Notes: generated from the sequence alone by a model not told the origin. A DNA stretch of 64,000 nucleotides from Cryoendolithus antarcticus (GCA_002077065.1 NAJO01000014.1:124001-188000), one strand, 5' to 3'. Shown: positions 43,122 through 55,089, counted from the first letter of the stretch. Program-made: numbers and translations.

Positions 43122-44444
43122 TCACGGCAGCTGCACAGGCACCTTTGCTCCGGCATCGCCGTTCGTCTGCGCATGTCCTTGCTCGGCCTCGTAGTCCTTC
43201 CCTGCTTGCACAGGCGCTGCTTGCTCGCACCAGCCAAAGCTGTCCTTCACCTTCCCTCGCTGTATGCCCTGCAGTTGCTCAAGTAGCTTCACGCACACCG
43301 GACCTGGCTCGTCGCCTCCATCTTGGTACTTGAAGGTGTCTTCCTTTGATCGCATGGTAATGCTCTTGATCGGTACGAGAGCTGCTGCTGTGCCTGCTGC
43401 TAGAACTTCGGTGAATGAGGAAAGGTCGTCGTATCTGATCTGTGGTAATCAAGTCAGCAACCGGTTTGATCCAATTGACGTCAGTGGAGGCTCACCGGCT
43501 TCGTCTCAACCTTCCACCCCTGCGCTTTCGCAATCTCGCACACACTCTCGCTGGTCACACTCTTGATCACGTTCTTGCTGTCAGGCACCGTCACAGTGAC
43601 TCCGCTCTCTGGCGTACCCTTCACCCCAATGAATCCCGAAGTCGAGAACTCGTCAATTTCCGTCCGCGTAGCACTGTCCAAGTGCAATGTGATTCCGAAA
43701 CCCTCGGTCCGAGCCCGATCACTGAACCTCAGTACTGGCGCATAGTTGCCTCCGACCTTCGCTGACCCTGTGCCATTCGGAGCTGCGCGATCGAAGTCCT
43801 CCAGAATGAGTGCCGCAACGGGGTGCACGCCATGGTAGACACCCGTCGGCATCACGAAGACAAGGAATGTGTACTCCTCCGGCGGACTCAGACCAAGCTG
43901 CGCCGAACTGCCGAACAGCAAAGGACGAACGTACATCGCCGCTCCAGACTCGTGAGGAGGCACATACTCGGCGTTCAGACTGACAGCCAAGTGAACGCAC
44001 TTCTTGAAGTGGTCCACCGGAACGTGAGGGATCGAGATCGCGGTTGCGGAGTGCTGCATTCGCTTGGCGTTGGAGTCGGGACGGAAAATATTGATCTGCT
44101 TGTCACCAGGGGCGCGATAGGCTTTGAGACCCTCGTAGCATTGTTGACCGTAGTTTAGACCAGGGGCCATGCCATGGAGCTGGAGGAAGGGTGAGGCGAC
44201 AAAGGCTGGAGGAGTCCATTTGCCAGTCTTGAGGGAGTAGTGGGACTCGATGTGGCCATTGACTTGGTCGTGTAAGTAAGATGCGTGGCCAATACTATTG
44301 CAACTTCAAGCCTACCTTCTCGCACCTTGAAGCCGACATTACTCCAGTCTACGGAGGTTGTCAGCCGGGGCTGGCGGATAATGGCGGAGTGGGACCAGTG
44401 TTACCAATGGTGTTGACCGGCGGAGGGGGGAATGAGGACGCCAT
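43122..44444 (-). CDS. BAT: Branched-chain amino-acid aminotransferase
   Basis: Four exons, 44444-44405, 44348-44316, 44262-43496 and 43439-43122, total 386 codons and stay in frame. The PLP enzyme (fold type IV) interconverts Leu, Ile and Val with their keto acids. The two tiny first exons supply MASSFPPPPVNTIDWSN and VGFKVREVNGHIE, the usual start of filamentous-fungal members; without them the protein would begin at MAPGLNYGQQCYEGLKAY, inside the fold. Conserved blocks include YVRPLLFGS, KVGGNYAPVLRFSDRA (PLP-lysine region), the TSGFIGVKG block and LAAGTAAALVPIKSI near the end. No mitochondrial presequence is evident, suggesting a cytosolic form. Divergent from CDC6. Confidence 0.93.
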
Positions 44445-44784
44445 GTTTTAGGATGGTATCTTGTCTCGTCGCACCTGATAGTGATCGCTCAGCTATATGT
44501 AGCGAAGGTATGAGCTCGAAATTATAATTCTTGCCAGCATGCACAAGTGCTTAGTGAACAGCCGACGTCGCTGTACCCCACATTGCGAGCTCGGGCTCCG
44601 GGGAGATCCGCCGAAACGCGCTAGTGAACGGCGCGTACTGAGACGCGACGAGACCCGGCTTTCGTAAAGTGCAAAGACAGTCGATAGTCCCTGGCCTGCA
44701 CATTCAACACACGCTCCGCACCTGCTCTGCATTGGACATAGCTACTGCCTCGTTGTCATTTACAGCACCCAAGGCAACGACAAT
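44445..44784. other. Divergent promoter region of BAT and CDC6
   Basis: 340 bp between the two start codons. No further feature recognised. Confidence 0.4.
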
Positions 44785-46717
44785 ATGGCATTGGGAAAGC
44801 GCACCAGGAGCAGTGTCGAGGACGCAGGTACGAAAGGATGAGATGGGTTTAATGGCAGGCACACAGTAGCTGACCTTCCACGCAGCAGTCTCGACGCGAG
44901 CATCGAAGCGACGCATAGTCGTCAGCGATGCCAACGATGAGAACGAGAACCCATTCGTGTCGCAACATGCAAGCGACGATGAGCGACCCACGAAGAGGAC
45001 ACGCGCTGTCAAGGCCACATCTGCAAAGCATGCCACGACAAATCAACGTGTTGTCCCTGCCTCGCCAAAAATCAGCGCACACTTCAGGGCAACGAAGGGT
45101 CCAGTCGACATTTACCAGGATGCGAAGCAGACGACATTGGATCCCAGCACACCACGGCATCGCGACGCGCTATCAAAGCAGGTGCCTATCACGCCCAGAC
45201 ACCGGATTATTGTAGGAGGCTGCAAGCTTACGCCGAAGACACCTCGAACGCCTGGCACGCCATCAGCAGCGATCTCAGTGTACAATATCGCACGCCAGCT
45301 ATTCTCCCGGAGCTCAAACCCTGGCAAGCTAGTTGGGCGGGAGGAGGAGAGGCGGCAGCTGGAAGCGTTCGTGGCTCGGTGCAGAACGCAGGACGCTGCT
45401 GGTTGTCTGTATGTGTCAGGGCCGCCAGGAACGGGCAAGAGCGCTCTGATCGACGAGGTCTGCCAGAGCTGTGAGCAGATCGAGGACGTCAAGATGTCAG
45501 TGGTGAACTGCATGAGCATACGGACTGCCAAGGATCTGAGCAAAAAGCTTGCGCAAGATCTAGACCTCAGTGAAGATGCTGGCTTTGAGTCTCTACGCAA
45601 GACCTTCACGACAGCGAACGAGCAGAGTGCGACGAAGTACCTTGTCATTCTCGACGAGGTGGACTGCCTGGTCGATCTGGATCTGGCTCTTCTGTACAAC
45701 CTTTTCGAGTGGTCGATGCAGCCGCATTCGCAGCTGTCGCTTATCGGCATTGCAAATGCACTCGATCTGACGGATCGCTTTCTTCCACGACTGAAAAGCC
45801 GAAGTCTGACGCCCGAGCTGCTGCCATTCATGCCCTACAGCGCAGCGCAGATCGCACAGGTCCTGACAGCCAAGCTGAGAAGCATTGCGCCGACAACGAC
45901 CGATCTGCCATTTCTGCACCCAGCAGCGATTCAGTTCTGCGCGAAGAAAGTCGCAACCCAGTCTGGTGACTTGCGTAAAGCATTCGACATCTGCCGCCGC
46001 GCTATCGACTTGGTTGAGCAAGAGACGAAGGAGAACGATGCAAGGGTTACAAGTGTTGTGAATCCCTCAAAAACGCCCCTGATGGAGAACATCAACCTCT
46101 CCTCCCCTGTCGCCCCTCGGTCACCAGCGAAGAGTCCTCTCAAGCCACGCAGTACTGCTATCTACACCCTCGAGACGGCACCCAGAGCCACTATCGCGCA
46201 CATGGCCAAAGTCACCTCGCTGGCTTTCAGCAACGGTACCACGCAAAGACTCTCCACCCTGAACCTCCAGCAAAGGGCTGTGCTTTGTGCCCTCTCAGCT
46301 CTAGAAGCCAGGAACCGCGCCTCCCAGACCGACATCACAGCCTACCTGTCCACTCCCACAAAGTCAAACAAGTCCGCTCCAAGCACCCGGCAGCTCTTCG
46401 AGGCTTACACCAAGCTCTGCACACGCGAGAAGCTACTTCATCCCCTCTCGAACATCGAGTTCCGGGTTGTTGTCTCGGGCTTGGAGACCCTCTCGCTGGT
46501 GCAGAACGCGGACGGGAAGAACGGAAGCTTTGTATCTGTGACTCCGAGCAAGACGCCTGGCAGGAAGGGAAAGGGTGGCTTCGGTGGTATGGCAATGACT
46601 GGTGATGAGCGGAGGGTAGCGGGTGTGGTCAGCCAGAAGGAGCTGACTGCGGCGCTCGATGGGCCTGGTGGAGCATTGTTGAAGGAGATCTTGGAGGGAG
46701 ACGCGCTGTTGATCTGA
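44785..46717 (+). CDS. CDC6: Replication licensing ATPase Cdc6/Cdc18
   Basis: Exons 44785-44827 and 44889-46717 (intron 61 nt, GTACGA/CAG, phase 1) give 623 residues. Cdc6 with ORC loads the MCM helicase at origins in G1. The short first exon adds MALGKRTRSSVEDA; the rest of the N-terminus is basic with several minimal CDK sites, including two TPRHR repeats and a TPKTPRTPGTP cluster, the usual target of cell-cycle control. The AAA+ domain shows Walker A GPPGTGKS, Walker B LVILDEVD, sensor-1 IGIANALDLTDRFLPRL and the sensor-2 region GDLRKAFDICRRAI. A winged-helix C-terminus (TLNLQQRAVLCALSALE, RQLFEAYTKLC, EFRVVVSGLETLSLV) completes the Cdc6 architecture. Confidence 0.95.
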
Positions 46718-47216
46718 ACATTGGAGTGATTTTGCTGCGTTTAAGCGATGACATGAAGGAATAATGTTGGACTAGCATGGCGTTCTGAATAGAAGCAACG
46801 CAATGAAGTGGGATTGTATGACAGTCAAATCACCATCTCTTCAAACAGTTACTTGCCCAAGAACTCATTCCTGCTGCATCGATGTCGCACTCATTGTCGC
46901 AAGTGCTGTCCCCCTCCATGGCTCGAACAGCCGACACCACCCAAGAATTCCCCGCTAGCGCATGCACGTCAAAATAGCACGCGCCTCGATGTCTTTCTCA
47001 TTTCTGAAACACTTGATCATTATTGGTCGCATCTCTCTGCATCCAACACGCAACACACTGTCTCGCGTAGAGTGTCGTTCGCGCCAGACTCGCGATCGCC
47101 CCGCTACCCCCTGTGACCTGCGCCGCTGGACTGTTGAACCAGACGGCGCGTGGGAGTCTGATTGACTGAGGCACGGGACTAGAAAACCAGAGGGAGTGAT
47201 ATTACTACAAGACAGG
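46718..47216. other. Intergenic, no gene seen
   Basis: 499 bp between CDC6 and the LYAR-type gene; only short domain-free frames. Confidence 0.4.
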
Positions 47217-48683
47217 ATGGTGTCGTTTTCTTGCGAGGTCAGTCTTCCGGATTTAAACTACTTTATTGTCTATACTCACACACTCTTCCGCTCCTAGGCC
47301 TGCGGCGACGTCCTCACGAAAAAGAAACTCGACCCCCATCGCAACCAATGCCGCGGCGCCTCCTACACTTGTCTAGACTGCATGGTGCACTTCCACGGCA
47401 CTGACTACCGCTCGCACACAGCTTGCATCTCCGAAGCGCAGAAGTATCAGGGTGCGCTGTATAGGGAGAAGAAGGGGAAGAACGGCCAGCATACCCCGCA
47501 GCACTCGCAGTCGCAGGAGGTGATGCGGTATCCGCCAGGCGCGTACGTGGAGGATGCGGTGGATGATGGAGGGGAGTCGCAGGCAGTGGCAGTGTTGGAT
47601 GTGCCGCCACGGGCACCTACGCCGCCGCCGGCTGCGGACGAGAGGGGTCTGGAGGGAGTGAACGTCTTTGATTTTCTGGTCACGGAGGCTGCGCCTAGCG
47701 CGGCGGTGGATGAGAGCAGGATGATTGGAGGGGAGAGCCAGTACTCACAACACTCCAACCGCAACGGCACGGGGTACCTGCAACACGGCTTCTCCTACGG
47801 CGACAGCCCTGTAAATCCCACATTCGAGCGGTATGACAGCATGCAGAATATGCTCGAGAGCCAGCAGAGTGCGCTGATGCCACCGCCTTTCGTCACGCCT
47901 GGGCCGAAGAAAGAGAGACGGGAGAAGGAGGGGAAGAGCGATAAGAAGCGGAAGAGGCAGCAGGTTGATGATCTGGATTTGTCGGCTTCGAAACGGCCGA
48001 GCTCGCGAGGGAACGAGATGAGTGATGCGCCGGGGAGTGGGCAGAGGATGTTACACTCGGGTCTGACCGGCGGATTGAGCAAGCTAGTCACGGACGGGAG
48101 CTTCTACGAAGACAGGATCGATGCCGGCCCGACGCCCATCAGTCCTGTGAAAAGGAGTAAGCGGGAGAAGAGCGATCGGGACGTCAGGAAAGAGGAGAAG
48201 GAGAAGCGGAAGAGCAGTCACAGCACGACTGCCACGATCTCGAAACCCCGGTCAGAAGTCTCTTCCTCGACAACCCGCCACAACCGCGAGTCCCAACTCT
48301 ACCACGACGACCGCCATACATCCAACCGCCGACACCGCAGTCCATCTTCCACCGCCTCGCCCGACCGCTCCATCTCCCGCGCCTCCAAATCCAAATCAAG
48401 CAAAGCTATCGTCGAGTTTGCCCCGCGGCCGCAGTCCGTGCAGCCTACTTCTTCGAATCAGGTCGGACACCACTTTACTTCGAAAGCTGAGCTGTTCATG
48501 AGCTTTGTCAACAAGGGGCCAGACAGCGAGAGGGGGTTGAGTATCAATAAGGCTCTGAAGAGATTTCATCGGGAGGTTGGAGCGCGAGGGGAAGGGGAGA
48601 AGGACGAGGAGGATAAGGAGTTGTGGAAGAATCTGAGGGTGCGGAAGAATGAGAGGGGGGAGGTGGTTTTGTTTGTTGCATAG
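47217..48683 (+). CDS. LYAR-type C2HC zinc-finger protein
   Basis: Exons 47217-47237 (21 nt, seven codons) and 47298-48683, intron 60 nt (GTCAGT/CTAG), give 468 residues. The first exon is needed for the first Cys of the finger: FSCEACGDVLTKKKLDPHRNQCRG-type sequence followed by YTCLDCMVHFHGTDYRSHTACISE, the two LYAR C2HC fingers. LYAR homologues are nucleolar proteins linked to ribosome biogenesis and growth. The middle is disordered with Gln-rich and acidic stretches and repeated Lys/Arg nuclear-localisation-like motifs (KKERREKEGKSDKKRKR). The C-terminal about 70 residues (FMSFVNKGPDSERGLSINKALKRFH) are a conserved-looking helical tail typical of fungal members. Confidence 0.9.
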
Positions 48684-49039
48684 CTGATAGGTTATCTCAA
48701 CAGCGCATGCGATATGGGCATTGTCCAACCCTTACTATGCTCTCCCGTCATATCCTCAGCTCAAACGCCTACGTTCTGGGCAATGGCCTGTCTCGAAGCG
48801 ACTTGGTATAGCTACGGCGGAGAGATATCAGGCGTTGGCGTGGCACTCAGCCGTTGTCTCAAATGCCTCGCGCTATAACGCGCCTAGATGTAGACATGTC
48901 TGAGACGTGTTCGTAAGCCTACTCTGTCTCGTGGGCGTGAGTATGCTTAACAACCCGCAAGCAATGCTTCGTGCGACGGACAACACAGATAGCGAGCTTA
49001 CATCCTCTGCGACGTTTTCGAACATCGTAGGGTTCCAAT
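48684..49039. other. Intergenic between convergent genes
   Basis: 356 bp between the stops of the LYAR-type and DUF4267 genes. Nothing recognised. Confidence 0.4.
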
Positions 49040-49501
49040 CTAAGCCCCTACGTATATCGCACCCGCAGCGAGCGCCGAGATACCTGCACCAGGTATGGCA
49101 TGGAACCGACCATTCGACTTCGACCCGGCGCACGCGAGGAAGAAACCATCGGTCCCAGCAACTATGATGCCGATGATGACTAGGATCGTGGCTGCCTCTG
49201 TCCATTTCCCTTGATACGCGAATGTAAGGAGGGTGAGGCCCGTCCCGAGTTGTCGCACTGCCATCAGCGAGGCGTACGACTCCGCGAGGCGGCGATACTG
49301 CTGGTCGGCACGAGATGCTGCCGTGTTGCGGCGCGCGTCGGCGTTTGTGTCGTTGGTCTCGTTCCCCTTCGTTGATTCCAGCGCAAGGCCGAACGATCTT
49401 GAGAACCCGACGGGATTCACAACTCCCCTTGCCCCGGTTCCAACAGCGAGTGTCGCAAACGTAACACAAACGAACTTGAACGTAGGGAGAATGTAGTCCA
49501 T
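49040..49501 (-). CDS. DUF4267-like small membrane protein
   Basis: Single exon, 153 residues from the ATG at 49501. Four hydrophobic segments are visible: FKFVCVTFATLAVGTGARGVV, a SLMAVRQLGTGLTLLTFAYQ segment, AATILVIIGIIVAGTDGFFLA and the C-terminal AIPGAGISALAAGAIYVGA. The AVRQLGTG and GTDGFF motifs and the size fit the fungal DUF4267 family, membrane proteins of unknown function often found near secondary-metabolism or stress genes. No such cluster is evident here. A polar loop of about 45 residues (ESTKGNETNDTNADARR) separates TM1 and TM2. Confidence 0.85.
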   Translation of the reverse strand: MDYILPTFKFVCVTFATLAVGTGARGVVNPVGFSRSFGLALESTKGNETNDTNADARRNTAASRADQQYRRLAESYASLMAVRQLGTGLTLLTFAYQGKWTEAATILVIIGIIVAGTDGFFLACAGSKSNGRFHAIPGAGISALAAGAIYVGA

Positions 49502-50377
49502 AGCTTAAAGGTGTACTCCAAGAGGTCGGAGTGTCGAGGCGTCGGGGTATCGAGGGGTCGAGGGAGGTTGTGTTGTTTGTTGCTTAGCGTTGGGACTTGG
49601 GAGTAGCTTTCAAGCGGTCTTGTACGACAGACCGTTGACGGTACGAGATCTTTTGCATTCAGTATGTGTGACTTCATTACATAGTGAGCGCAAAGATGTT
49701 ACTGCCTAAGGGTTCTAGATCTGGGCAATCCGTCTCCGTCTGTATGACCACCTGAACCGTCGCCGCTCCATTCAAAAGTGCAGACTATTGACCATGGGTT
49801 CCGTTGATGTGGAAGCTGGGCTGCCTGGTTCCGAGTGCATTGCAGCTGCCAGCCACAAGCGACTTGGCATCAGGTTCGGGCCAGCGTCGTGCTTCGAACC
49901 TCATTTCAAGCGGCCTCATCGATCAGGCTACCCTCAGGCAGATCGTGGCCCTGCATCGCACTTCAAAACGTCTTCGTGGCGTTCAATTGGATTTGCACGT
50001 CGCACGCTCGAAGCCACGCTCGATTGCCCGGCCACTCAGCATTGCCCCTTTGCCTGGTCGCATCGGGATGCCGATGCAGGTCCTGCTCTATCATACCACT
50101 GCCACTCTTTGTGCACCGGTGAGGTTGTGGGCGAGGGCAGACGCCTGGATGCTCGTCTTCAAGGTTGTGAGGCATATTTTCATCCGACGTACGGGGGTCC
50201 TGTCAAGTCTCTTCCTCTTGTCCTCGCTCAAGACTTACTTACTCGGTGTCTCAAGGCTACCTCAAGCCCATCTCCTAATTCCGCCAGTAGTTGACGTGTG
50301 GAGGGGTGAGGATCTATATTGAACGCTGAACACGCACATCAGGCTACATACCGCCATCAAGACCGTTCCTCCTTGCA
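49502..50377. other. Intergenic with weak coding-like remnant
   Basis: 876 bp. The plus-strand frame 49807-50319 (MWKLGCLVPSALQ start) has a composition closer to protein than most random frames and includes a segment LISSGLIDQATLRQIVALH that loosely recalls fungal transcription-factor middle regions, but no motif is decisive. It may be a decayed gene fragment or chance. Confidence 0.3.
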
Positions 50378-53300
50378 ATGGCACACGTGCTCCGAGCTCC
50401 CGGTGTGCCGGGCATTGCATTGGCGAACTTGAAGCAGCAACGACTCCAAGTCTTTGTGCTGAGCGACAAAGATGGCCAGCCTCTTCGACGTGTGCCTGTG
50501 TACGCCGAGGCCGCGCTTGTCACGCGCAATCCTCACTATGCCCGACAAGATCTGCTGAACCCGGAGCTTTCTGGGTTACAGGCGCTGGAGCTCGAGGTCC
50601 ATTTTGCACTCATCCGAGAGACCAACGAGGACTCCTTCAAGAAGCTGATAACGGAGATCAGTGAAAGGGTTCAGGTGTACTCGGTCAGCCGCATGGTGGA
50701 CTTGGCACCCTGGCGGACGTTCACGAGCGAAGTACTGGAGGCTATCTCCAAAGACGATCTACTGACTTCCCAAACCTCAGTTGCAAAGGACTCTGCACTG
50801 GCCGCGATCGTGGACCGAGCTGCCACCTCGACCGGCATGCCGGCAGGTAGCCCGCTGGTTTCGGTCGCATCTCTACCACTGGGCTGCCTTTCAACTGATC
50901 ACGTTGGCTTCGCATCTTTCGACTTGACACGACTGGATCCGTCGAACATCTTCCCTCATGAGAATGACTCAGGGTCGTGCGAGGTACCACGACGTTCACG
51001 ACGTTTTTCGCATCACACAACATCACCCCAGCAAATCGTATCGAATTGCTCAGCGATGCCATCGTAGGGACGCATACGATAGTGTCCAGGATTACTGTGG
51101 ACTCATCCAAATCCCCCGGCCGGCCAGCATTGTCCTTGCCGTCACTGCAGAAACCCTCTCTCCTGGACTGGCAGACCTCGCCAGGCTCCTTCGCTGCAGT
51201 GCCGTCGTCGCTCGTGGGCACGGACGGCTGCGAAAGCTTCACACCGGCCAACTTTGCTGTGCAGACGTTTCCTTTGCGACAATTGCATCGCTTGATTGGT
51301 CGCAGTGGTATCACGCCAGTGGACGCAGAATTCCCACCGGCTCTGGTGGTCGAGTATGAAGTGTCCATCACTCCTGTTGGGTATTCGCTTGGTGATATTA
51401 GCTATACCCTGCCTTTGGTATCTGGCGAAAGTGTGAGGCTGGCCATCGTAGACTGGAGGCATGATGCGTCCGTTAAGCGAGACGAAGACACTACATTCAC
51501 GGAGGGACTTGTGCACGATCAAGCTCGTGACCGGACGATATCCGAGACAGTAAAGGCGGCACTCGATGAGTGGCAGAGGGGAGGTTCCATCATGGGAGGA
51601 GCTTCCGCGGCTACAGGTGGAGCTGTCTCGTCTGGCGCGTACGGTGCATCTGCAGGGTAAGCTTATGCTCGAGGCCCACCTGCAAGGCCATTTGTGCTGA
51701 CTTTCTTCAGTGGGGCTGCGAGTCTCGGCGGAGCTTACACGACTAGCAGCCGCAGTAGAGACTTGTCCGCCGACACTATGCAGAAGCTCGCCGACTCGGT
51801 CAAGCAGGCCTCATCAGCGACCAGAGAGCTTATCAGCACGGTGGTAGTGCAGACTGACGAAAAGGAGAGCGAATCTATCCAAACGCGATATTTCTCGAAT
51901 AACAACCGAGGGCATACGATGACTGTGTCGTACTACGAAATGCTCCGCCATCACGTTCTGAAGATCAGCTTTAAGAAGGCTGATGAAGCTGTATTAGTGC
52001 AAAGGAGTAAGTTCTCCTGGATTGCCTCTTTGACTGGCGCATCGAGTTGGGACCTCACGAATGATGTTCTCTTGCTCGCAAAGCAATACTTGCTGAAGCC
52101 GGCATTGCTTGATACTGCCCTCACTCCAGCCTTCGACTCCCTTGCGAAGTTGCTGAAGGAGAGAAGACGCCTGGGGTTGAACCCAGCGCCGCTATGGGAC
52201 GGGGAGAAGACCTTCGTTCGCTTCAAGATAAATTTCAGTGTCGCCGACACATCGCCTAACATGCTAAGATGTCGCATCCTCACCACTGGCGCAGTCGATC
52301 CCGTGCTTCTCTGGGTCGACGGCAACGATGCAGTGGCCGGAGATGACATGAACACCAATGCTGCTGGGAACAGGTTCAACCAGGACAACACGTCTTTCAC
52401 TCTAACGAGTGCAGATCTGGCAACTCCCGTGAGGTGGAAGGACATGACACAGTTCTACTTCATCATCACTGGCGACGACAACCTCATCGTGCAGCTTGGC
52501 AATGTCACGGGCATCTTTAGTAGCGACTCTGGCGGCGGAACCATTGACCTTCTGCCTTCTCCCGGCAAGAGACCTGAGTGGTACCATTCGGGCGATCGTC
52601 AAGATGTGTATTTACCGACGAGGCCCCCACCGCCACCATCCCGAGGTCCCGAAGCAGAAACCGCCGTAGGTATCGATGACTACGCAGCTACCAGGCTGCT
52701 GAAGGATCCCCTGGTAGCCGAGAAGGACTATTACTCTCGCGTACTCGATTTCGCCGTTCCGTACTACTCCTATGCATCGGAGTTCGACGCCATCGTAGCT
52801 GCTGGTGGCTCGAGATTACTCGACTTTGCCAGTCCAAAGCCTTTGGAGATGCTCGGCAACTATGTTGCTTTTCCTCGCCTTCCGTCAGATATCACTACAG
52901 CGAATGCTTCGGTCATTGACTCCCTTTACGCAGGTCTGGTTGACGAGTCTCACGAGAGGCTCATCTCATTTCCCGTCCTAGGACTGTTTGCAGAAGCAAA
53001 AATTGGGCACTGTAACGTTGCCGAAGAGATCGACGATACCCGTTTCTGGAGGTGGGACGAGCACCCTCTGCCAGTTATGGCCTCAGATATCGCGGCTGTA
53101 CAGCCAGTGCAACCGCAGAGCAATCCGCCCCAAGCGACTCCCACGGCGTTCCCGACACCCATCGTCCAGATTCAGCAGCCTCTTGCTGAGCCGGACCCAC
53201 AGGGTATGAGTGCAGTCCTCAAGGCGATCACGACACCGGACATCTTCCGCAACATGTCTGGCATCGCTCAGGTGCAAGCTATGCTTCACGACCTCACAGA

Positions 53301-54257
53301 AGCTGCGGTATCGATGGCCCAGGCGGCATCGGCGAACTTGAACAATGCACAGAAGAACAGTACTCAGGCTAGTGGCAATCAGCTCACACATGACGAGAAT
53401 ATGGCCAAGATTGCCAACGATGTTGCACGCCAAAGCAGCAACCAAACGATTCCGGATCAGGCTCAGTATGCCATAAATGCAGCCAAGAACCAGGCGGCGG
53501 CTGGCACCATCACAAGCCAGCAGCGAGACCAAATCGTCGCGAACCAGCTTGGCAACATGAAAGGTTCAACTGCACCGCCACCAACTCTGACCCCAGCCCC
53601 ACCTGCACCTACTGCAGACCCGCTCCGACCCAGACCGCTGCTATTGACAGTCCGCAATGCACTCAACGCGGTTGTATGGGGTCGCTACATGGTGGACGTC
53701 ACGCAAGCCGCAGTGATTAACGGCAAACTAGCCCGCGTCAACACCAAGCCCGCCGAGAACGAGGCCGAAGAATGGAGGGACAGTTATCAGTCCCTTCCAT
53801 ACAACCCGGTTATCGATCGACCGCTCTTCTACCTTACTTTGCGGGGCGATATCAAGAGCTTCGCCGCCGCAGACGACACGATGTACGTCGGAGCGCAGAA
53901 TCTGAGCTTCGAGATCGCGGCGGACGTGTGGGCGAACTTTGATGTTGCCAGCGTTGTCCTTACCCTGGCTACGGAGGAGTACACGACCAAGTCGAAGAGT
54001 ACGGATGACATCGCCAAAAAGCTTGTAATCAGTGGTAAACTCAATGGGACTGTGAGTGGCGGTATCGGACTCGCAGGGTTGGCGGAGAAGGTAGTGAGCC
54101 GTATCGTGGGATCAAGATCAAGGATGTCACTGGGACGGGTGGTGGAGAGATCAGTGTTGACTGGACGCCTACGGATGAGAAGAAGGAGTATAGTGAGGAG
54201 AAGGAGATGACCGTGACTTACTATACTGGCGGAATTGGGATCACTGAAGTCAAGTAA
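50378..54257 (+). CDS. Very large orphan protein with bacterial-like repeat motif
   Basis: Start at the ATG at 50378. An intron 51657-51710 (GTAAGC/CAG) is clear. Between about 50970 and 51060 the reading frame shifts; either a short intron (donor near 50974-50977, acceptor at 51053) or a frameshift is needed. Near the end, a GTGAGT/AAG intron 54052-54116 restores a C-terminus ending in YYTGGIGITEVK; without it the frame ends at 54210. The product is about 1,230 residues, with no signal peptide. An N-terminal carboxypeptidase-regulatory-like segment (LSDKDGQPLRRVPVYAEA) is followed by VVVQTDEKESESIQTRYFSN and GHTMTVSYYEMLRHHVLKI, close in pattern to a motif I recall from large bacterial proteins of unknown role (NHNHxHALTxxYYEVLR). 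A Gln/Asn/Ala-rich helical part and a beta-rich C-terminal domain follow. Function unknown. Confidence 0.65.
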
Positions 54258-54377
54258 TCGACGAAGCGGATTACATAGCTGTTTCATTTGCCTCGCAGAC
54301 ACGGCCGTGTTGTTTCCAAGAGTCGCACACATTCTCGAGCACTCTAATCTCCACTGTGCGCATCCATGAGTGCTGCG

Positions 54378-55089
54378 CTACTTCCTGCTGTCGTCCCCTG
54401 CCTCGACATCGTGCAGCTCGCCTGTAGGGGTCCCGAATAAAGCACACACCCTTGTCACGATCCAGTGTAGCAAAATGCAGACAACCCACAGCGCTGTGTA
54501 CACCCCAGGCTGCCATACTATCCCAAGCCCGAGTCGACGTAGCAACGACCCGGAAGTCTCACCCCACGTGCTGGTGGTTTCCAAGCCCGTGAATAAAGTG
54601 ACAGCAGTGACAGAAGGAATGGCAGAAGCGAAGGCGGATATAAATTTCCCGCTTCTCTGCTCGAAGTCCACGTCGTGGCCTAGATTGGGTGAGCGGGACG
54701 GATCTCGGGCGACGGGGCGTGTTGCTCACCTGTCAGGATGAAGCCAAGGACGAGGAGGCCGAAGACGTAGATTGTGAGTGCTAGACTGCTGCATAGTGCG
54801 AGGCAGGCTACGGTGAGGTAGACTGCTGTGCCCGTGAGCACGCCGACGAGGCGGGACATGTGTTCGTCCAATGTATATGCGATGGGCAGCGCTGAGAGAA
54901 ATGTCTGCAAGTGAGATTGCATCGCCGCCGTGCAGTGGTGTTTCCCCTAAGACATGTGCGCTTCGACGTTCGAGTGCTTGACAACTTACTCAAGTCCATC
55001 GTTCTCTTGGTCGAGCTCGTGGAGCAGGGCGCCCTTGGTCCAAGGGTCACAGGGCTCAGGTACGAGGGTACTTGTGCGAGGCTGTGCAT
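54378..55089 (-). CDS. Orphan multi-pass membrane protein (family member E)
   Basis: Exons 55089-54990, 54891-54730 and 54679-54378 give 187 residues with all frames closing (introns 98 nt GTAAGT/CAG and 50 nt GTGAGC/TAG). A start at the ATG at 54922 without the first intron is an alternative. A long hydrophobic stretch (LTGTAVYLTVACLALCSSLALTIYVFGLLVLGFIL) leads to a Gly codon split in phase 1 (LTG/HDVDF). Then come FISAFASAIPSVTAVTLFTGL and a C-terminal YTALWVVCILLHWIVTRVCALF with a short polar tail. The part around TLDEHMS, the Gly junction and the SAIPSVTAVTLFTGLE segment align clearly with the neighbouring gene at 55425, so the two are tandem paralogues. Confidence 0.65.
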
